The position numbers and the translations under genes are program-made. A DNA stretch of 55,847 nucleotides from Spirochaetes bacterium GWE1_32_154 (GTDB lineage Bacteria > Spirochaetota > GWE2-31-10): NCBI GenBank assembly GCA_001829315.1, contig MIAY01000005.1:1-55847 (forward strand). Direction: 5' to 3'. Shown here piece after piece: positions 1-8,700 of the stretch (positions are counted from its first letter, which is position 1; each line of letters begins with the position of its first letter). The notes beneath the pieces were generated by a model that made no database searches, was not told where the DNA came from, and was given only the letters and a program-made list of their open reading frames with translations.

Positions 1-2
1 AG

Positions 3-95
3 TATGATATGGAAATTAACTCTCATACGCCGGAGATGTTGGAAAAATATTCAGATAGTGTATTAAAACTTTGTCTTGAAAATAGAGTAATGTAG
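3..95 (+). CDS. C-terminal end of a truncated CDS (window edge)
   Basis: An open frame runs from the window edge to a TAG stop at 93-95 and gives 30 residues ending LCLENRVM. It has no start inside the window, and the charged helical composition looks like a real protein end. I do not recognise the family. It reads in the same direction as the small gene at 381 but is separated from it by about 285 AT-rich bases in which I see no other gene. It could be a chance open frame, since only 90 bases are visible. Confidence 0.4.
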   Translation, partial: YDMEINSHTPEMLEKYSDSVLKLCLENRVM

Positions 96-380
96 CAAGG
101 TTCAGAAATATTCAATATTCATAATCAATTTAATTTTAGAACAAACGCGAAGTTTACATTTTTTATATATTGTATAAATCCGTTTGCTTCATTTAGATTG
201 ATGCTTATTGTATAGTTATGAAGATAATATTTGTGATTAATTATTATTTTTATGGTTTGGTGTTGATTAATTATTTATTGTAGATTATAGTATGTAATGT
301 AAAGCGAAATGCAAATATGGCAGGGTTTTATCGGCAAGATTTTGTTATAAAAAAATATATTATAAAAATTGGAGGCTAAT

Positions 381-740
381 ATGTCAGAAGAAAGAAAAAT
401 ACCAATAATTAATGATGATATTGATTTCTTTTCTTATGGGATTAGGTGTGATAATGAAGAAATAAAAAAGGAAGATGCTCAAAATTATGTTAAATTAGAT
501 TTTAATGGGTTTTGTGGTCAATTAGGAACTAAAGTATATTTAGTAAACAATCATCCAAAAAAATCAATATCAGTTTTAATTAAAATTCAGTTTATGTATG
601 AAAATAGACTTTGTGAGAATTATACGACTATTAAGGTTTATCCAACTCAAAAAAAAGAAATAGGATGTACTATTCCTGGTCCCAGTATTAGTCAAAAATT
701 TATATATTCTATAGTTTCAGCAGAATATAGTAAAGAATAA
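381..740 (+). CDS. hypothetical protein, 119 aa
   Basis: I do not recognise this protein. The ATG at 381 is chosen because GGAGG lies at 371-375, five bases upstream. A TTG at 369 would be in frame but sits in front of that site. The N-terminal 30 residues are acidic and polar, and the rest (KVYLVNN, SVLIKIQF, TTIKVYP, KFIYSIVSAEY) alternates hydrophobic and polar residues as in a small beta-sandwich. There is no signal peptide or membrane segment, so it is probably cytoplasmic. It stands alone in accessory DNA: 341 bases with a long inverted repeat separate it from the next gene. It could be a cargo or orphan immunity-type gene, but nothing in the sequence shows that. Confidence 0.6.
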   Translation: MSEERKIPIINDDIDFFSYGIRCDNEEIKKEDAQNYVKLDFNGFCGQLGTKVYLVNNHPKKSISVLIKIQFMYENRLCENYTTIKVYPTQKKEIGCTIPGPSISQKFIYSIVSAEYSKE

Positions 741-1081
741 AAATTTCTTAAATAAACAAAGTTCTGTCGATAACCTACTGGATTCTTTGCGATGTTACCC
801 TCAAGAATTAAACTGATGAAAAATCAGTGAATACACATGAAAAATTTGATTCGAGAAAATCAGGTAACATCGCAAAGAATTTGTTGACCTAATATATAAT
901 GGAATTTCATTAGCATTTTGGGTTTTTTTGCACATGGCCACGAAAAGTTCCAATCCATTTATGCTAATATAACGCTTTTGGCATTCATATATTTTTGATA
1001 TAGTTATTCTGAAAATTTCACCCTTGATTTTTCCATATAATAATAGTAAACTGTATATATAATGAAGAAAGCAAGGTCAAT
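741..1081. other. non-coding region with a long inverted repeat
   Basis: No credible gene is seen here. The region holds the 18-bp perfect inverted repeat at 782-881 (listed separately). The final 60 bases are AT-rich and presumably carry the promoter of the Rpn-family gene at 1082, but no clear -35/-10 pair was found. Confidence 0.5.
782..881. repeat. 18-bp perfect inverted repeat with nested hairpin
   Basis: The arm at 782-799 (attctttgcgatgttacc) is the exact reverse complement of 864-881. The 64-base loop holds a second hairpin, actgat/atcagt, at 812-817 and 823-828. Neither strand has a run of T after the structure, so it is not a standard terminator. It could be a small MITE-like element, a structured RNA or the end of a lost element. 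Confidence 0.8.
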
Positions 1082-1954
1082 ATGGGTGTTCACGATAAGA
1101 GATACAAGAAAATATTTAGTAATCCGCTTGTAATGGAACGATTTTTGAAATCTTTTGTACATGAAGATTTTATTGCAAAGCTTGATTTTTCAAGTATGCA
1201 GAAGATTGATAAGGAATATGTCTCTGATGAATATGTTGAAACCGAATCAGACATTGTATATAAAATAAACTTTGAAGGTAAAGAAATATACATATTTGTT
1301 TTACTGGAATTTCAGAGTACTGTCGATAAGTTGATGTGTTTCAGGTTTATGAATTATATAAGTTCTCTTTACTTGGATTTTAATAAACCGGATACAAAAT
1401 CAAAACATCCGGCGGTATTTCCATTATTGCTCTATAGTGGAGATAATAAATGGAAGTATAGTAATGAAATTGCTGATTTAATAGAGGATACGATACCGGG
1501 TGATTACATTCCTCATTTAAAATATTATCCTGTGCTCGTTAATTCTTACGCCAAGGAAAAACTCAAGGATATACACAACGTAATATCGGCAATGTTTTAT
1601 GTTGAGAACTCTGATCCTGATGAACTTTTAAAAGAAGTTGATATATTACTGGACTTGATTAAAGAAGAAAATACGGAAGTATTGAATGCTTTTGCATCAT
1701 GGGTTAATAGTTATCTTTCGTATCTTGGCAATGATGATAAAGAAGAAATACAGGATAAAATAGAAGATTTACAGGGGGTAAAAACTATGTTTGAGACTCG
1801 ATTAAAAGAATATGGTGGAAAATTAAAGAAAGAGAGAAATAAAGAGATAGCTATTAAAATGCTAAATAAAAATTATCCTATTGAAGAAATATCTGAGATG
1901 ACAGGTCTTTCAATTGGAGAAATCAAGAGTTTGAAAGTACCGCAAAAAGTGTAA
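1082..1954 (+). CDS. Rpn/YhgA-like PD-(D/E)XK nuclease family protein
   Basis: This is a 290-residue protein of the Rpn family, DNA endonucleases that promote RecA-independent recombination and are often annotated as 'putative transposase' (Transposase_31 type). The visible signature is the PD-(D/E)XK core: D in ESDIVYKI followed by IFVLLEFQS, the E-x-Q element of this family, at about residues 58-80. The N-terminus GVHDKRYKKIFSNP is typical. The C-terminus carries a helical tail (IEEISEMTGLS) that looks like a small helix-turn-helix and recurs in the convergent gene at 2114-2995. ATG at 1082 is preceded by a weak AAGG. Length is normal and there is no frameshift. A 27-bp repeat also found at 38917 begins seven bases after the stop codon. 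Confidence 0.85.
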   Translation: MGVHDKRYKKIFSNPLVMERFLKSFVHEDFIAKLDFSSMQKIDKEYVSDEYVETESDIVYKINFEGKEIYIFVLLEFQSTVDKLMCFRFMNYISSLYLDFNKPDTKSKHPAVFPLLLYSGDNKWKYSNEIADLIEDTIPGDYIPHLKYYPVLVNSYAKEKLKDIHNVISAMFYVENSDPDELLKEVDILLDLIKEENTEVLNAFASWVNSYLSYLGNDDKEEIQDKIEDLQGVKTMFETRLKEYGGKLKKERNKEIAIKMLNKNYPIEEISEMTGLSIGEIKSLKVPQKV

Positions 1955-1960
1955 GTTTAT

Positions 1961-1987
1961 GGTATACGGCAACGATTCGTGTAAAAA
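1961..1987 (+). repeat. 27-bp dispersed repeat, copy 1
   Basis: The 27 bases starting ggtatacggcaacgatt are identical to 38917-38943 in the same orientation, 37 kb away. Here they directly follow the Rpn-family gene. In the other copy they mark the exact breakpoint of a broken ABC-transporter gene. The sequences diverge immediately after the 27 bases. Confidence 0.9.
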
Positions 1988-2008
1988 ACCGCTATTTTGC
2001 GATATTTG

Positions 2009-2075
2009 TTGGTAGATACCCAACTTCCAATAATTAAAATTATGTCTACCAATATGTGGTAGGAGTAGTAACTCC
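2009..2075. repeat. hairpins between convergent Rpn-family genes
   Basis: The 159-base gap between the two convergent genes has an 8-bp inverted repeat, ttggtaga at 2009-2016 and tctaccaa at 2045-2052, and a 5-bp hairpin ggagt/actcc at 2062-2075. Neither is followed by a T run, so a role as terminator is uncertain. Confidence 0.5.
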
Positions 2076-2113
2076 CCTCATGTATGTGCGTTATGTTATA
2101 TTTTTATGAATAA

Positions 2114-2995
2114 TTACGCTTTTTGCGGAACTTTTAAGGATCTGATTTCTTCTATAGAGAGTTCAGTTATGTCAGATATTTCTTCAATAGCATAATTTTT
2201 CTTAAGCATATTTATTGCTGTATTTTCTTTTTCTTTTCTTTGTGTAATCCTCTCAAAACTTGTTACATAAGCCACTGGTTTACCCTCCATTTTATCAACT
2301 TCTTCCTTAATCTTTTCCTCATAAACAATAGGTAATGCTATTATCCAATCTATAAATCGTAAAACTGATAAAATGCCATCCTTCGTGTATCCTTTTTTTA
2401 ACAACATCTTCATTAAGTTTAACTTAACATTATATTTCTCTTCATTATCTTTTGCTGTATGACCTTCTAATGTTGCTAACACAACCATAGCCATCGGATT
2501 ATCAGAGGTTTCAAGTTCTTCTAATCTATTTCTATAGTCAGTAATTTTAACAACAGGAAATTCCATTAAAGACCGAAATCCCCACCGCTTTATTTCATAC
2601 CTATCCGGTTTATATTCTGGGTCATTGTCAGATAGTATTGCAAAGCTCACAACTTCCTTGTCGTATTTATCATAAATCCTGTAATTGTATGTATACATCC
2701 TCTTCATAAAGTTCTTATCATTATATCCCTGAACTTCTATGTGAATATATACCCACTCTGTATTTCCGTCTAACAGATAAACTTCCACAAGTTCATCTAC
2801 TCTTTTATTACCGGTTTCATGGTCTTTTTCTATTTTACTCAGTTCTTTATTAAGAAACTTAAAGCCCTTACTCCAGTCAATATCAGTAAAAGCATCTGGG
2901 TAGAAGAATTTAATAAAATCCGGGAAAATGCCTTCTATAACATCTTTCCAGGCTGAGTCATAATCGTTTAAATGGGTGTCTTGCTTTTTACTCAT
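2114..2995 (-). CDS. Rpn-family PD-(D/E)XK nuclease / 'transposase-like' cytosolic protein
   Basis: This 293-residue protein belongs to the broad Rpn/PD-(D/E)XK group but to a different branch from the gene at 1082. The N-terminus is of the kind that reads DYDSAWKDVIEGIFPDFIKFFYPD. The core is KRVDELVEVYLLDG followed by YIHIEVQG, giving the conserved D and E-x-Q residues at about residues 65-85. The last ~30 residues (INMLKKNYAIEEISDITELS, then EEIRSLKVPQK) are nearly the same as the tail of the gene at 1082, although the bodies differ. No ribosome-binding site is visible before the ATG at 2995, and alternatives inside the conserved N-terminus look worse. It is probably a cytoplasmic nuclease linked to recombination. 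Confidence 0.8.
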   Translation of the reverse strand: MSKKQDTHLNDYDSAWKDVIEGIFPDFIKFFYPDAFTDIDWSKGFKFLNKELSKIEKDHETGNKRVDELVEVYLLDGNTEWVYIHIEVQGYNDKNFMKRMYTYNYRIYDKYDKEVVSFAILSDNDPEYKPDRYEIKRWGFRSLMEFPVVKITDYRNRLEELETSDNPMAMVVLATLEGHTAKDNEEKYNVKLNLMKMLLKKGYTKDGILSVLRFIDWIIALPIVYEEKIKEEVDKMEGKPVAYVTSFERITQRKEKENTAINMLKKNYAIEEISDITELSIEEIRSLKVPQKA

Positions 2996-3119
2996 AGTTA
3001 ATAGTACTATTATATTGGGGAAAAATCAAGGGGTTTAATTTATGATACGATATGTGTGCACAAAATAGTGGCATACTTATGAAATAATGATATAGTCCAT
3101 AAAAAATTCGGATTACGTA

Positions 3120-4388
3120 ATGAAAAAAACATACTCTACAGAATATAAACTACTTTATAAGTTAAAAATGCTTTCTGACGATGAGACACGCCACATACCA
3201 AGATCAACTCAACACTATTTTAACAACTATGATTTTTCAAAAGTCTATGGACAAAATTATCTTAATTGCAATCCAGAAGCAATACAAGCTGTGATTTTTT
3301 CTAAATCGCTTCAGCGTATTTGCATTGCATATCAATATATTCACAAATCTATTTATTCTATAACATCAAAATACAAGGTTGATTTTAAAAAGTACTATGA
3401 GTCCGGAAGAGTAAAGAAAAAAGTAATATCAATTATAGAAAAAACAAAATCAGTATTCGGATTTGAGCAGATGCTGAAAGTATTCCATATTTCAAAAAAT
3501 ACTTTTTACCGATGGAAAGATCAGAAGAAGTGTTCTGACTCACCATTAAAAAAGTGTTTCAGAAAATATCCGAATCAACTTACCTCAAAAGAAGTTTATT
3601 CGATAAGAAATCTCTTTGATGATCCTAAAACCAGATACTGGCCTCTTGCTTCTGTCTATTACGATGCTTTCAGGAAAAAAATTATTTCTTTCAAACTAAG
3701 AACTTTTTACAAGTATGCTCATATTCTTGGTATATCACGACCATTACCGCCATCAAGAAGATGCAAAAACAGAACAGGTATCAGAACTGATGCTCCAAAT
3801 AAACTTTTGCATTCTGATTTAACAATCTTTAAAACTATGGATAACATAAAAGTATATATCTACATTGTCATGGATAATTTTTCAAGAAAGATTTTAGCAT
3901 ACCGTGCTTCACTATCATACTCCGCAAATCTTGCTTTTAATTGTCTGAAAGAAGCTTATGAAAATCATATACTACCAAATCAGCCTGACTGGGATGTAGA
4001 ACTTATGGTTGACGGGGGTTCTGAGGTAAACAATGCTACTATTGACTCATACATTAAAACGATTTCAGTAAAAAAGATTATTGCTCAACAGGACGTGTCC
4101 TTTTCAAACTCTATGATTGAAGCGGTCAACAAAATCATGAAATATAATTATCTTTTTCGTGAGAAGATTCCTGATTTTGAATCCTGTTCTAAGTATCTTG
4201 AAAAGTTTATCCCGGATTACAATGAAAGACCTCATTGTTCACTTCAAGGATTAACACCAAATGAAGCTTATTCAGGCGTTAATCTAAACCTTCAAGAAAT
4301 TAGCGAACAGGTGAGGTCTGCCCGGGCAGTAAGAATTCTTGAAAACCGGCAGTATTTTTGTCCAACTCATTTAAATAAGGAGGTATAA
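3120..4388 (+). CDS. DDE transposase with integrase (rve) core
   Basis: This is a 422-residue insertion-sequence transposase of the integrase-core superfamily. The N-terminal half contains a helix-turn-helix-like stretch (MLKVFHISKNTFYRWK, about residues 120-135). The catalytic triad is visible as HSDLT (first D, about residue 238), VDGGSEVNN (second D, about 301) and SMIEAVNK (the E, about 339), with the spacing expected of IS3/IS481-like enzymes. The C-terminus has the usual NERPHCSLQGLTPNEAYSG signature. It is full length, with no frameshift or internal stop. No ribosome-binding site is evident before the ATG. I found no convincing terminal inverted repeats, so the element's boundaries are unknown. 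Confidence 0.9.
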   Translation: MKKTYSTEYKLLYKLKMLSDDETRHIPRSTQHYFNNYDFSKVYGQNYLNCNPEAIQAVIFSKSLQRICIAYQYIHKSIYSITSKYKVDFKKYYESGRVKKKVISIIEKTKSVFGFEQMLKVFHISKNTFYRWKDQKKCSDSPLKKCFRKYPNQLTSKEVYSIRNLFDDPKTRYWPLASVYYDAFRKKIISFKLRTFYKYAHILGISRPLPPSRRCKNRTGIRTDAPNKLLHSDLTIFKTMDNIKVYIYIVMDNFSRKILAYRASLSYSANLAFNCLKEAYENHILPNQPDWDVELMVDGGSEVNNATIDSYIKTISVKKIIAQQDVSFSNSMIEAVNKIMKYNYLFREKIPDFESCSKYLEKFIPDYNERPHCSLQGLTPNEAYSGVNLNLQEISEQVRSARAVRILENRQYFCPTHLNKEV

Positions 4389-4392
4389 AACT

Positions 4393-4551
4393 ATGAATGT
4401 CAAAGATCATACTGGTAATCAATTTCTATTTCCTATGCGCCTACTATTTTTCTTTAAAATTCTACCTATAGTTTTATATGAGGTGCTCTGTCCAAATATT
4501 TGGACAAAGTTTTCCCAATTTATCGTGCAAGTGGCACGGCGTTATATATGA
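4393..4551 (+). CDS. small ORF behind the transposase, 52 aa
   Basis: A strong ribosome-binding site (AAGGAGG, 4377-4383, inside the end of the transposase gene) sits nine bases before an ATG at 4393. The frame encodes MNVKDHTGNQFLFPMRLLFF and ends ARRYI at 4551. The start looks like a true translated gene, but the second half runs through a perfect palindrome (4489-4506) and another hairpin. The frame may therefore be the stub of a longer second IS gene that has been cut. I do not recognise a family. Confidence 0.4.
   Translation: MNVKDHTGNQFLFPMRLLFFFKILPIVLYEVLCPNIWTKFSQFIVQVARRYI
4489..4506. repeat. 18-bp perfect palindrome
   Basis: tgtccaaatatttggaca is fully self-complementary. It lies 100 bases behind the transposase stop codon, inside the possible small ORF. 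A second short hairpin, cgtgc/gcacg, follows at 4524-4538. It may mark the end of the insertion sequence or be an operator. There is no T run to make it a terminator. Confidence 0.6.
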
Positions 4552-4590
4552 GATTCTACTGTCACAAAACAATATATCAGTAATATAACC

Positions 4591-4658
4591 ACTTTCAAAT
4601 TATTTCGACCAAACAATTATGGTCGGAAAAACAGTAATATTCGAAATAATTTGAAAGT
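4591..4658. repeat. 17-bp perfect inverted repeat
   Basis: actttcaaattatttcg at 4591-4607 is the exact reverse complement of 4642-4658. The 34-base loop contains a further inverted pair, gacc/ggtc (4607-4610, 4621-4624). The structure lies in the 316-base gene-free stretch 4552-4867. No T run follows it on either strand. Confidence 0.75.
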
Positions 4659-4725
4659 TATTCCGGAAAACCTAGTGCGGAATATAAGCCCATACCAATG
4701 AACTGTTAACCTAAAAATGTTTAAT

Positions 4726-4850
4726 TCCTAACCAACCCAGCCCCCGCATACGTTCGCAATTAGCTGATGTTGTCCAAGGATGGACAATTTTAGCTAATTG
4801 TGAGGTATGCGACCCGAATCGACGTCACGATGACGGAGATCGGGTTAGGT
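4726..4850 (-). other. GC-rich cloverleaf with attC-like ends
   Basis: This 125-nt block is far richer in G+C than its surroundings. Its ends pair (tcctaac 4726-4732 with gttaggt 4844-4850) and enclose two hairpins. Hairpin one has arms gcatac 4746-4751/4805-4810, caattagct 4757-4765/4792-4800 and ttgtcc 4770-4775/4782-4787. Hairpin two has cccga 4813-4817/4840-4844 and cgtca 4823-4827/4831-4835. Read on the minus strand it begins ACCTAAC, a perfect RYYYAAC core, 18 bases after the last gene of the Rhs operon, and ends GTTAGGA, one base off GTTRRRY. That is the geometry of an integron attC site following a cassette gene. No integrase is in the window. A structured RNA or transcription-end structure is the alternative. 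Confidence 0.5.
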
Positions 4851-4867
4851 GATTACAAACCGACGAA

Positions 4868-5128
4868 CTACCCGAAGGCAAACCATCTATTCTTCTTCTC
4901 TACAACAAAACAATCCCTATGCTTTACCAGTAAATCATACGTTGCTCTCATTTTAACATCAAGATAGTAGGTATCCGAAAATCCGTTATTCTCAATATAT
5001 TGAAAATATGTAATATATTCCACACCATAACAGTCATATAAATCAGAAAGAGTTATAGTTTTCATAAAATATGTATCAGAGATAGTTGCTAAATATGCAT
5101 ACATTTCTTTAAGTTCTATACTATTCAT
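4868..5128 (-). CDS. small protein at the end of the Rhs operon, immunity candidate
   Basis: This is an 86-residue protein with no signal peptide or membrane segment, rich in Tyr and Asp (MYAYLATISD, YDCYGVEYITYFQYIENNG) and ending in a basic tail. The ATG directly follows the stop codon of the SH3 gene (TAA ATG), with AGAGGA upstream, so the two are translationally coupled. I do not recognise the family. Its position as the last gene behind an Rhs protein with a toxin-like tail is where polymorphic-toxin immunity genes lie, so an immunity role is a reasonable inference but unproved. Immediately downstream is the GC-rich cloverleaf at 4726-4850. Confidence 0.65.
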   Translation of the reverse strand: MNSIELKEMYAYLATISDTYFMKTITLSDLYDCYGVEYITYFQYIENNGFSDTYYLDVKMRATYDLLVKHRDCFVVEKKNRWFAFG

Positions 5129-5782
5129 TTACTTTTTCGGTTCCTCTTTTACTTCTTCAAGATAGGCATCAAAACACCAGCCTTCTTCACCTTGAGTGGT
5201 TCTGACTTTTAGCCAGGTACCTGATACTTTATTAACAAATGTCTTTTCACCTAAATCTATAATTTCAACTTTAGTGTTTTTCTTCATTAATAATATAACT
5301 TTTGAACTCACATCTGGAGTTTCTCTTAATCGTAAATTATCAACACTTACCATTTTTATAATAGGAGTATTTGGTCCGCCTATCCTATAATATGGATGCT
5401 CATATCCATAAAAATCTAGTATTCCAATTGAATCAAACCAATCCATTTTTTCAAATACGATTGTATTCTTATCGATAATTTTTATTTTAGTTGAATAAGT
5501 TAAACCATCACGAAATAAAATTTTGATATTTATAAAATCATAATTAAAAATAACATCCTCTATTGGATACAAACCATAACTAGTTACGAATACTTTTTTA
5601 TCTAAATCAAATTCAATTGAACTATTTGCAACACTTCTTGATATTCCCCAAGTATATTTAATGTATGAATCTCCGAGTACTTTACGATTAAACCAGACTC
5701 CATCTAAAATATTTACATCATTAGCAAGCAAAGTTGTTGCATTAATAAAAATAAAAATAAGGGTTTTAATTATTTTCAACAT
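5129..5782 (-). CDS. exported SH3-domain protein behind the Rhs gene
   Basis: This 217-residue protein has a signal peptide (KIIKTLIFIFINATTLLAND) and so is periplasmic or surface-exposed. Residues ~25-140 are beta-rich and unrecognised. Residues ~142-210 form a bacterial SH3 domain: VDNLRLRETPDVSSKVILLM, then KKNTKVEIID, GTWLKVRT and EEGWCFDAYL, the last being the usual G-W-(C/V) strand. Such domains bind cell-wall peptides. AGGAG lies just before the ATG, and ten bases separate it from the Rhs stop codon, so they are co-transcribed. It could be the immunity protein for a toxin acting in the periplasm, or an accessory that docks the Rhs protein. The sequence alone does not decide. Confidence 0.75.
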   Translation of the reverse strand: MLKIIKTLIFIFINATTLLANDVNILDGVWFNRKVLGDSYIKYTWGISRSVANSSIEFDLDKKVFVTSYGLYPIEDVIFNYDFINIKILFRDGLTYSTKIKIIDKNTIVFEKMDWFDSIGILDFYGYEHPYYRIGGPNTPIIKMVSVDNLRLRETPDVSSKVILLMKKNTKVEIIDLGEKTFVNKVSGTWLKVRTTQGEEGWCFDAYLEEVKEEPKK

Positions 5783-5792
5783 GATTCTCCTT

Positions 5793-8700
5793 TTATTTAG
5801 AATGTATATATACTGGGCGTATAGAATCTTCGCTGGTTATTGGAACATTTGGAGATGGATCAAAAATCATATTTCCAGATGAATTACCTTCTCGAAAATG
5901 TCGACCTCCTAAAGCAACTGCATTAGTGTTGCCTATTAGAATAGTATAGGACGGCTCTTTCCCATTAGCACCATAACCTACAGTAGCGTAATGATTTGTA
6001 TCTCCTAGAGTTTCTAACGCCTTATTTATCACTGTATCAGCATTATTAACACTTAGATTAATAGCATTAACTGATGATGTATCATTCGTAAGAGCTGGAT
6101 CTTTATTTGTTGTCAATGTTTCCCTTAAATTGTTTATTTGATCAGCAGTAAGGTTTTTTCCAGTAAAGTCTTCCGCAATAGCCATTAAACTACGAAGATT
6201 ACATCCGGTATCATGCATTTTGGTATTATTTAAATTCAAGCTCGGATCTGTTTGTAAAAGTTTGTTCAAAAGTTCTTTTTCGTTATTTGCTGTACTTTCA
6301 ATAGGCGTTAATTTATCAGGTAAAATATTTCCACCTTTATAACTCCACACTCCATTATTATCAGGAGTACCATTATTTATATAGTTTTTCCCATTATAAG
6401 CATCATTAGTATCATTTCTTGTTGCTCTATAACTCATATCGGTATCGTTCGTAGATTTACCATTTGAATCTGACTGCCTATCTCCTGAGTTTCTATCAGA
6501 AGGTAAACTGTCTCCGCCAGGTGTTTTGGTCTTTCCATTTTCATCTCTGTAATTGCTTCCATTGTAGTCTTCAGAGTTTAACCCACTCGGATCCACCATC
6601 CCAACCGGATTCCCGCCACAGTAAGAATACCAATTTACGCCATCACGTGCTGGATCTTCACTAATAAACGCACCAATCTCAGGCATAAGCCATCTTTGTT
6701 GAGCATAAACTAAACCGGTCGACAGATCAGTCTCATGGAGTGCAAAAGTCTTTAATGGGAGATACTCATGAGTGTAGTCCTCTGTTAGTAATTCGCCATA
6801 TGGGGTATAAGATCCTTCCCATAACTTGACACATCCATCTGTCCCATTTTTAGTAACTAATCGAACACTTCCACGAGTATCCCTATGATAATCATACACA
6901 TTCGATTTAAGCTTACTACATTCTTTTATAACACTAATTTCATGATTTGTCAAATCCTGTGATATATCAGTAGCCCATTTTATAGTTATTTTGTCTGTAA
7001 AATTTATGCTTGAATCAAACAATTCACCTAACGCTTGACCATCGATCGTTATAGGAATTTGTTGATTCATAACTCCACGTTCAGCACCAAAATTTGACCC
7101 ATTATACGATGACATACCACTCGTATAAGTACTGTCGTTATTACCAAATGATTGATTTGCGCTCTCAAAATTTGCGGTTACAGCACCTGATGAACTCAAA
7201 TAATTCAATAAATAACGAGTTTTACCATTCTTTTCCTTAACTCCCTGATACCCGAATGGAGTGCGGTAATATACCACCTCCTTTATCAGTGTACTCTCGT
7301 CAGGATTGATTTTCTGATAAACCAATAATCCTGCTGTGTTATAGTAATTCTCCTCTACAAGTTTAAACTTATTTGCAACGTATTCATAATCGTCTGATAT
7401 TAATACGAACTGACTCCCTAATTCTTTTATTTTATAATAATTTCGATATACTTTCCATAATCTTCCATCAAGATTATATCGATAAATCCATGTTCCATCA
7501 CTATCAGCTTTAACGACCATTCGACCCATATTATCATAAGCGATATATCCGCCCGGAATACTTGTTATTCTATTTTTTACACTACTATAATTGGGAGATT
7601 GATTATCTCCACGAGTATTAATATTATTCGCAGTATCATAACAAATAGTATCTTCCGATTTAGATGCTAATGTATATACTTTTACAACTGTCTTGATGTC
7701 ACCAAGAATATCTTTTGTTTCATCAAATTTAATTTTGTCATTATATATTGCTTTATATCGTACATCGTATGTTACATCATCCTCATCGTTTGTGTTATCC
7801 GTAAGATTTGCAAAATTATCCTCCACAAATTTTTCTGGATTAAACTCATCTCGATAGAAATGTATTTTTAATTCCTTAACGTTATCTATAGGGTCATTAA
7901 AAATAATATTACTAAATCCATTTTTACTTTCAATAGTAAAATCGTTAATTTCAGTAGAATTAGTATCAGCACTTTCCTTATAACTTAGACTAAACATACC
8001 TTTTACAAGAATATTTGATCCTTCAGCATTCTTTATTGCCACAATCTTAACGTTATTGATTGTTTCTTTATATATAATGATTAAACTTTGTGCATCCTGA
8101 TTGATAACACGCTCATTTACAGTCTCCAAAAGCGTATATTGATTATCTGTTGTTTTCTCTATCGGTGTCTCATGTAACCAAAGTCTATTATCTCGTAAGG
8201 ATTCTGATATTTTTTTGCTATAATCATTACTGATAATATTTCTTTCCTGCTCAAAACCGCCAGCATTTTTATAATGCTGCCCAAAAACTGTATATGAAGT
8301 CAAGCGATTTATACTATCAAAAGAATATGAATTGCTATATGCAGTAGCATTGGGTGTACTAATAATGCTCTCCTTTATTAGATTATCTGTTCCTTTTGTA
8401 TCATACTCATTCTGTAAGGAAAATTGTTCTACTAATTTGTCATTAAAAACATTATATTTAGATACTCTATTCAAATTATCATAGATAAATGTTGACTTTT
8501 CTCCTATAACGGAACTCATACTCGTTATATTTCCATTCTTATACTTAACACTATACAAATAATCCGTTAGGGAAGCTCCAATTGATGTTAACCTGCCAAA
8601 TGTATCTCTATTGTAAGCTATATACCCATTTGTACCTGGAAGTTTCAAATAGTCGTTCCCAATAGCGACACCAGCTGTTAGATTGTAATCATGCTTATAT

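Noticed and set aside
782-881. Possible attC site at the 18-bp inverted repeat
   Set aside because: The flanks (gataacc and gttgacc) do not fit RYYYAAC and GTTRRRY; only the stem is attC-like.
4489-4506. Palindrome tgtccaaatatttggaca as a third site of the TGTCGG activator
   Set aside because: Same general shape but only 18 bp, different half-site, single copy, and no sigma-54 promoter nearby.
4524-4545. tggcacggcg... as a sigma-54 promoter
   Set aside because: TGGCAC is present but no TTGC follows at the required spacing.
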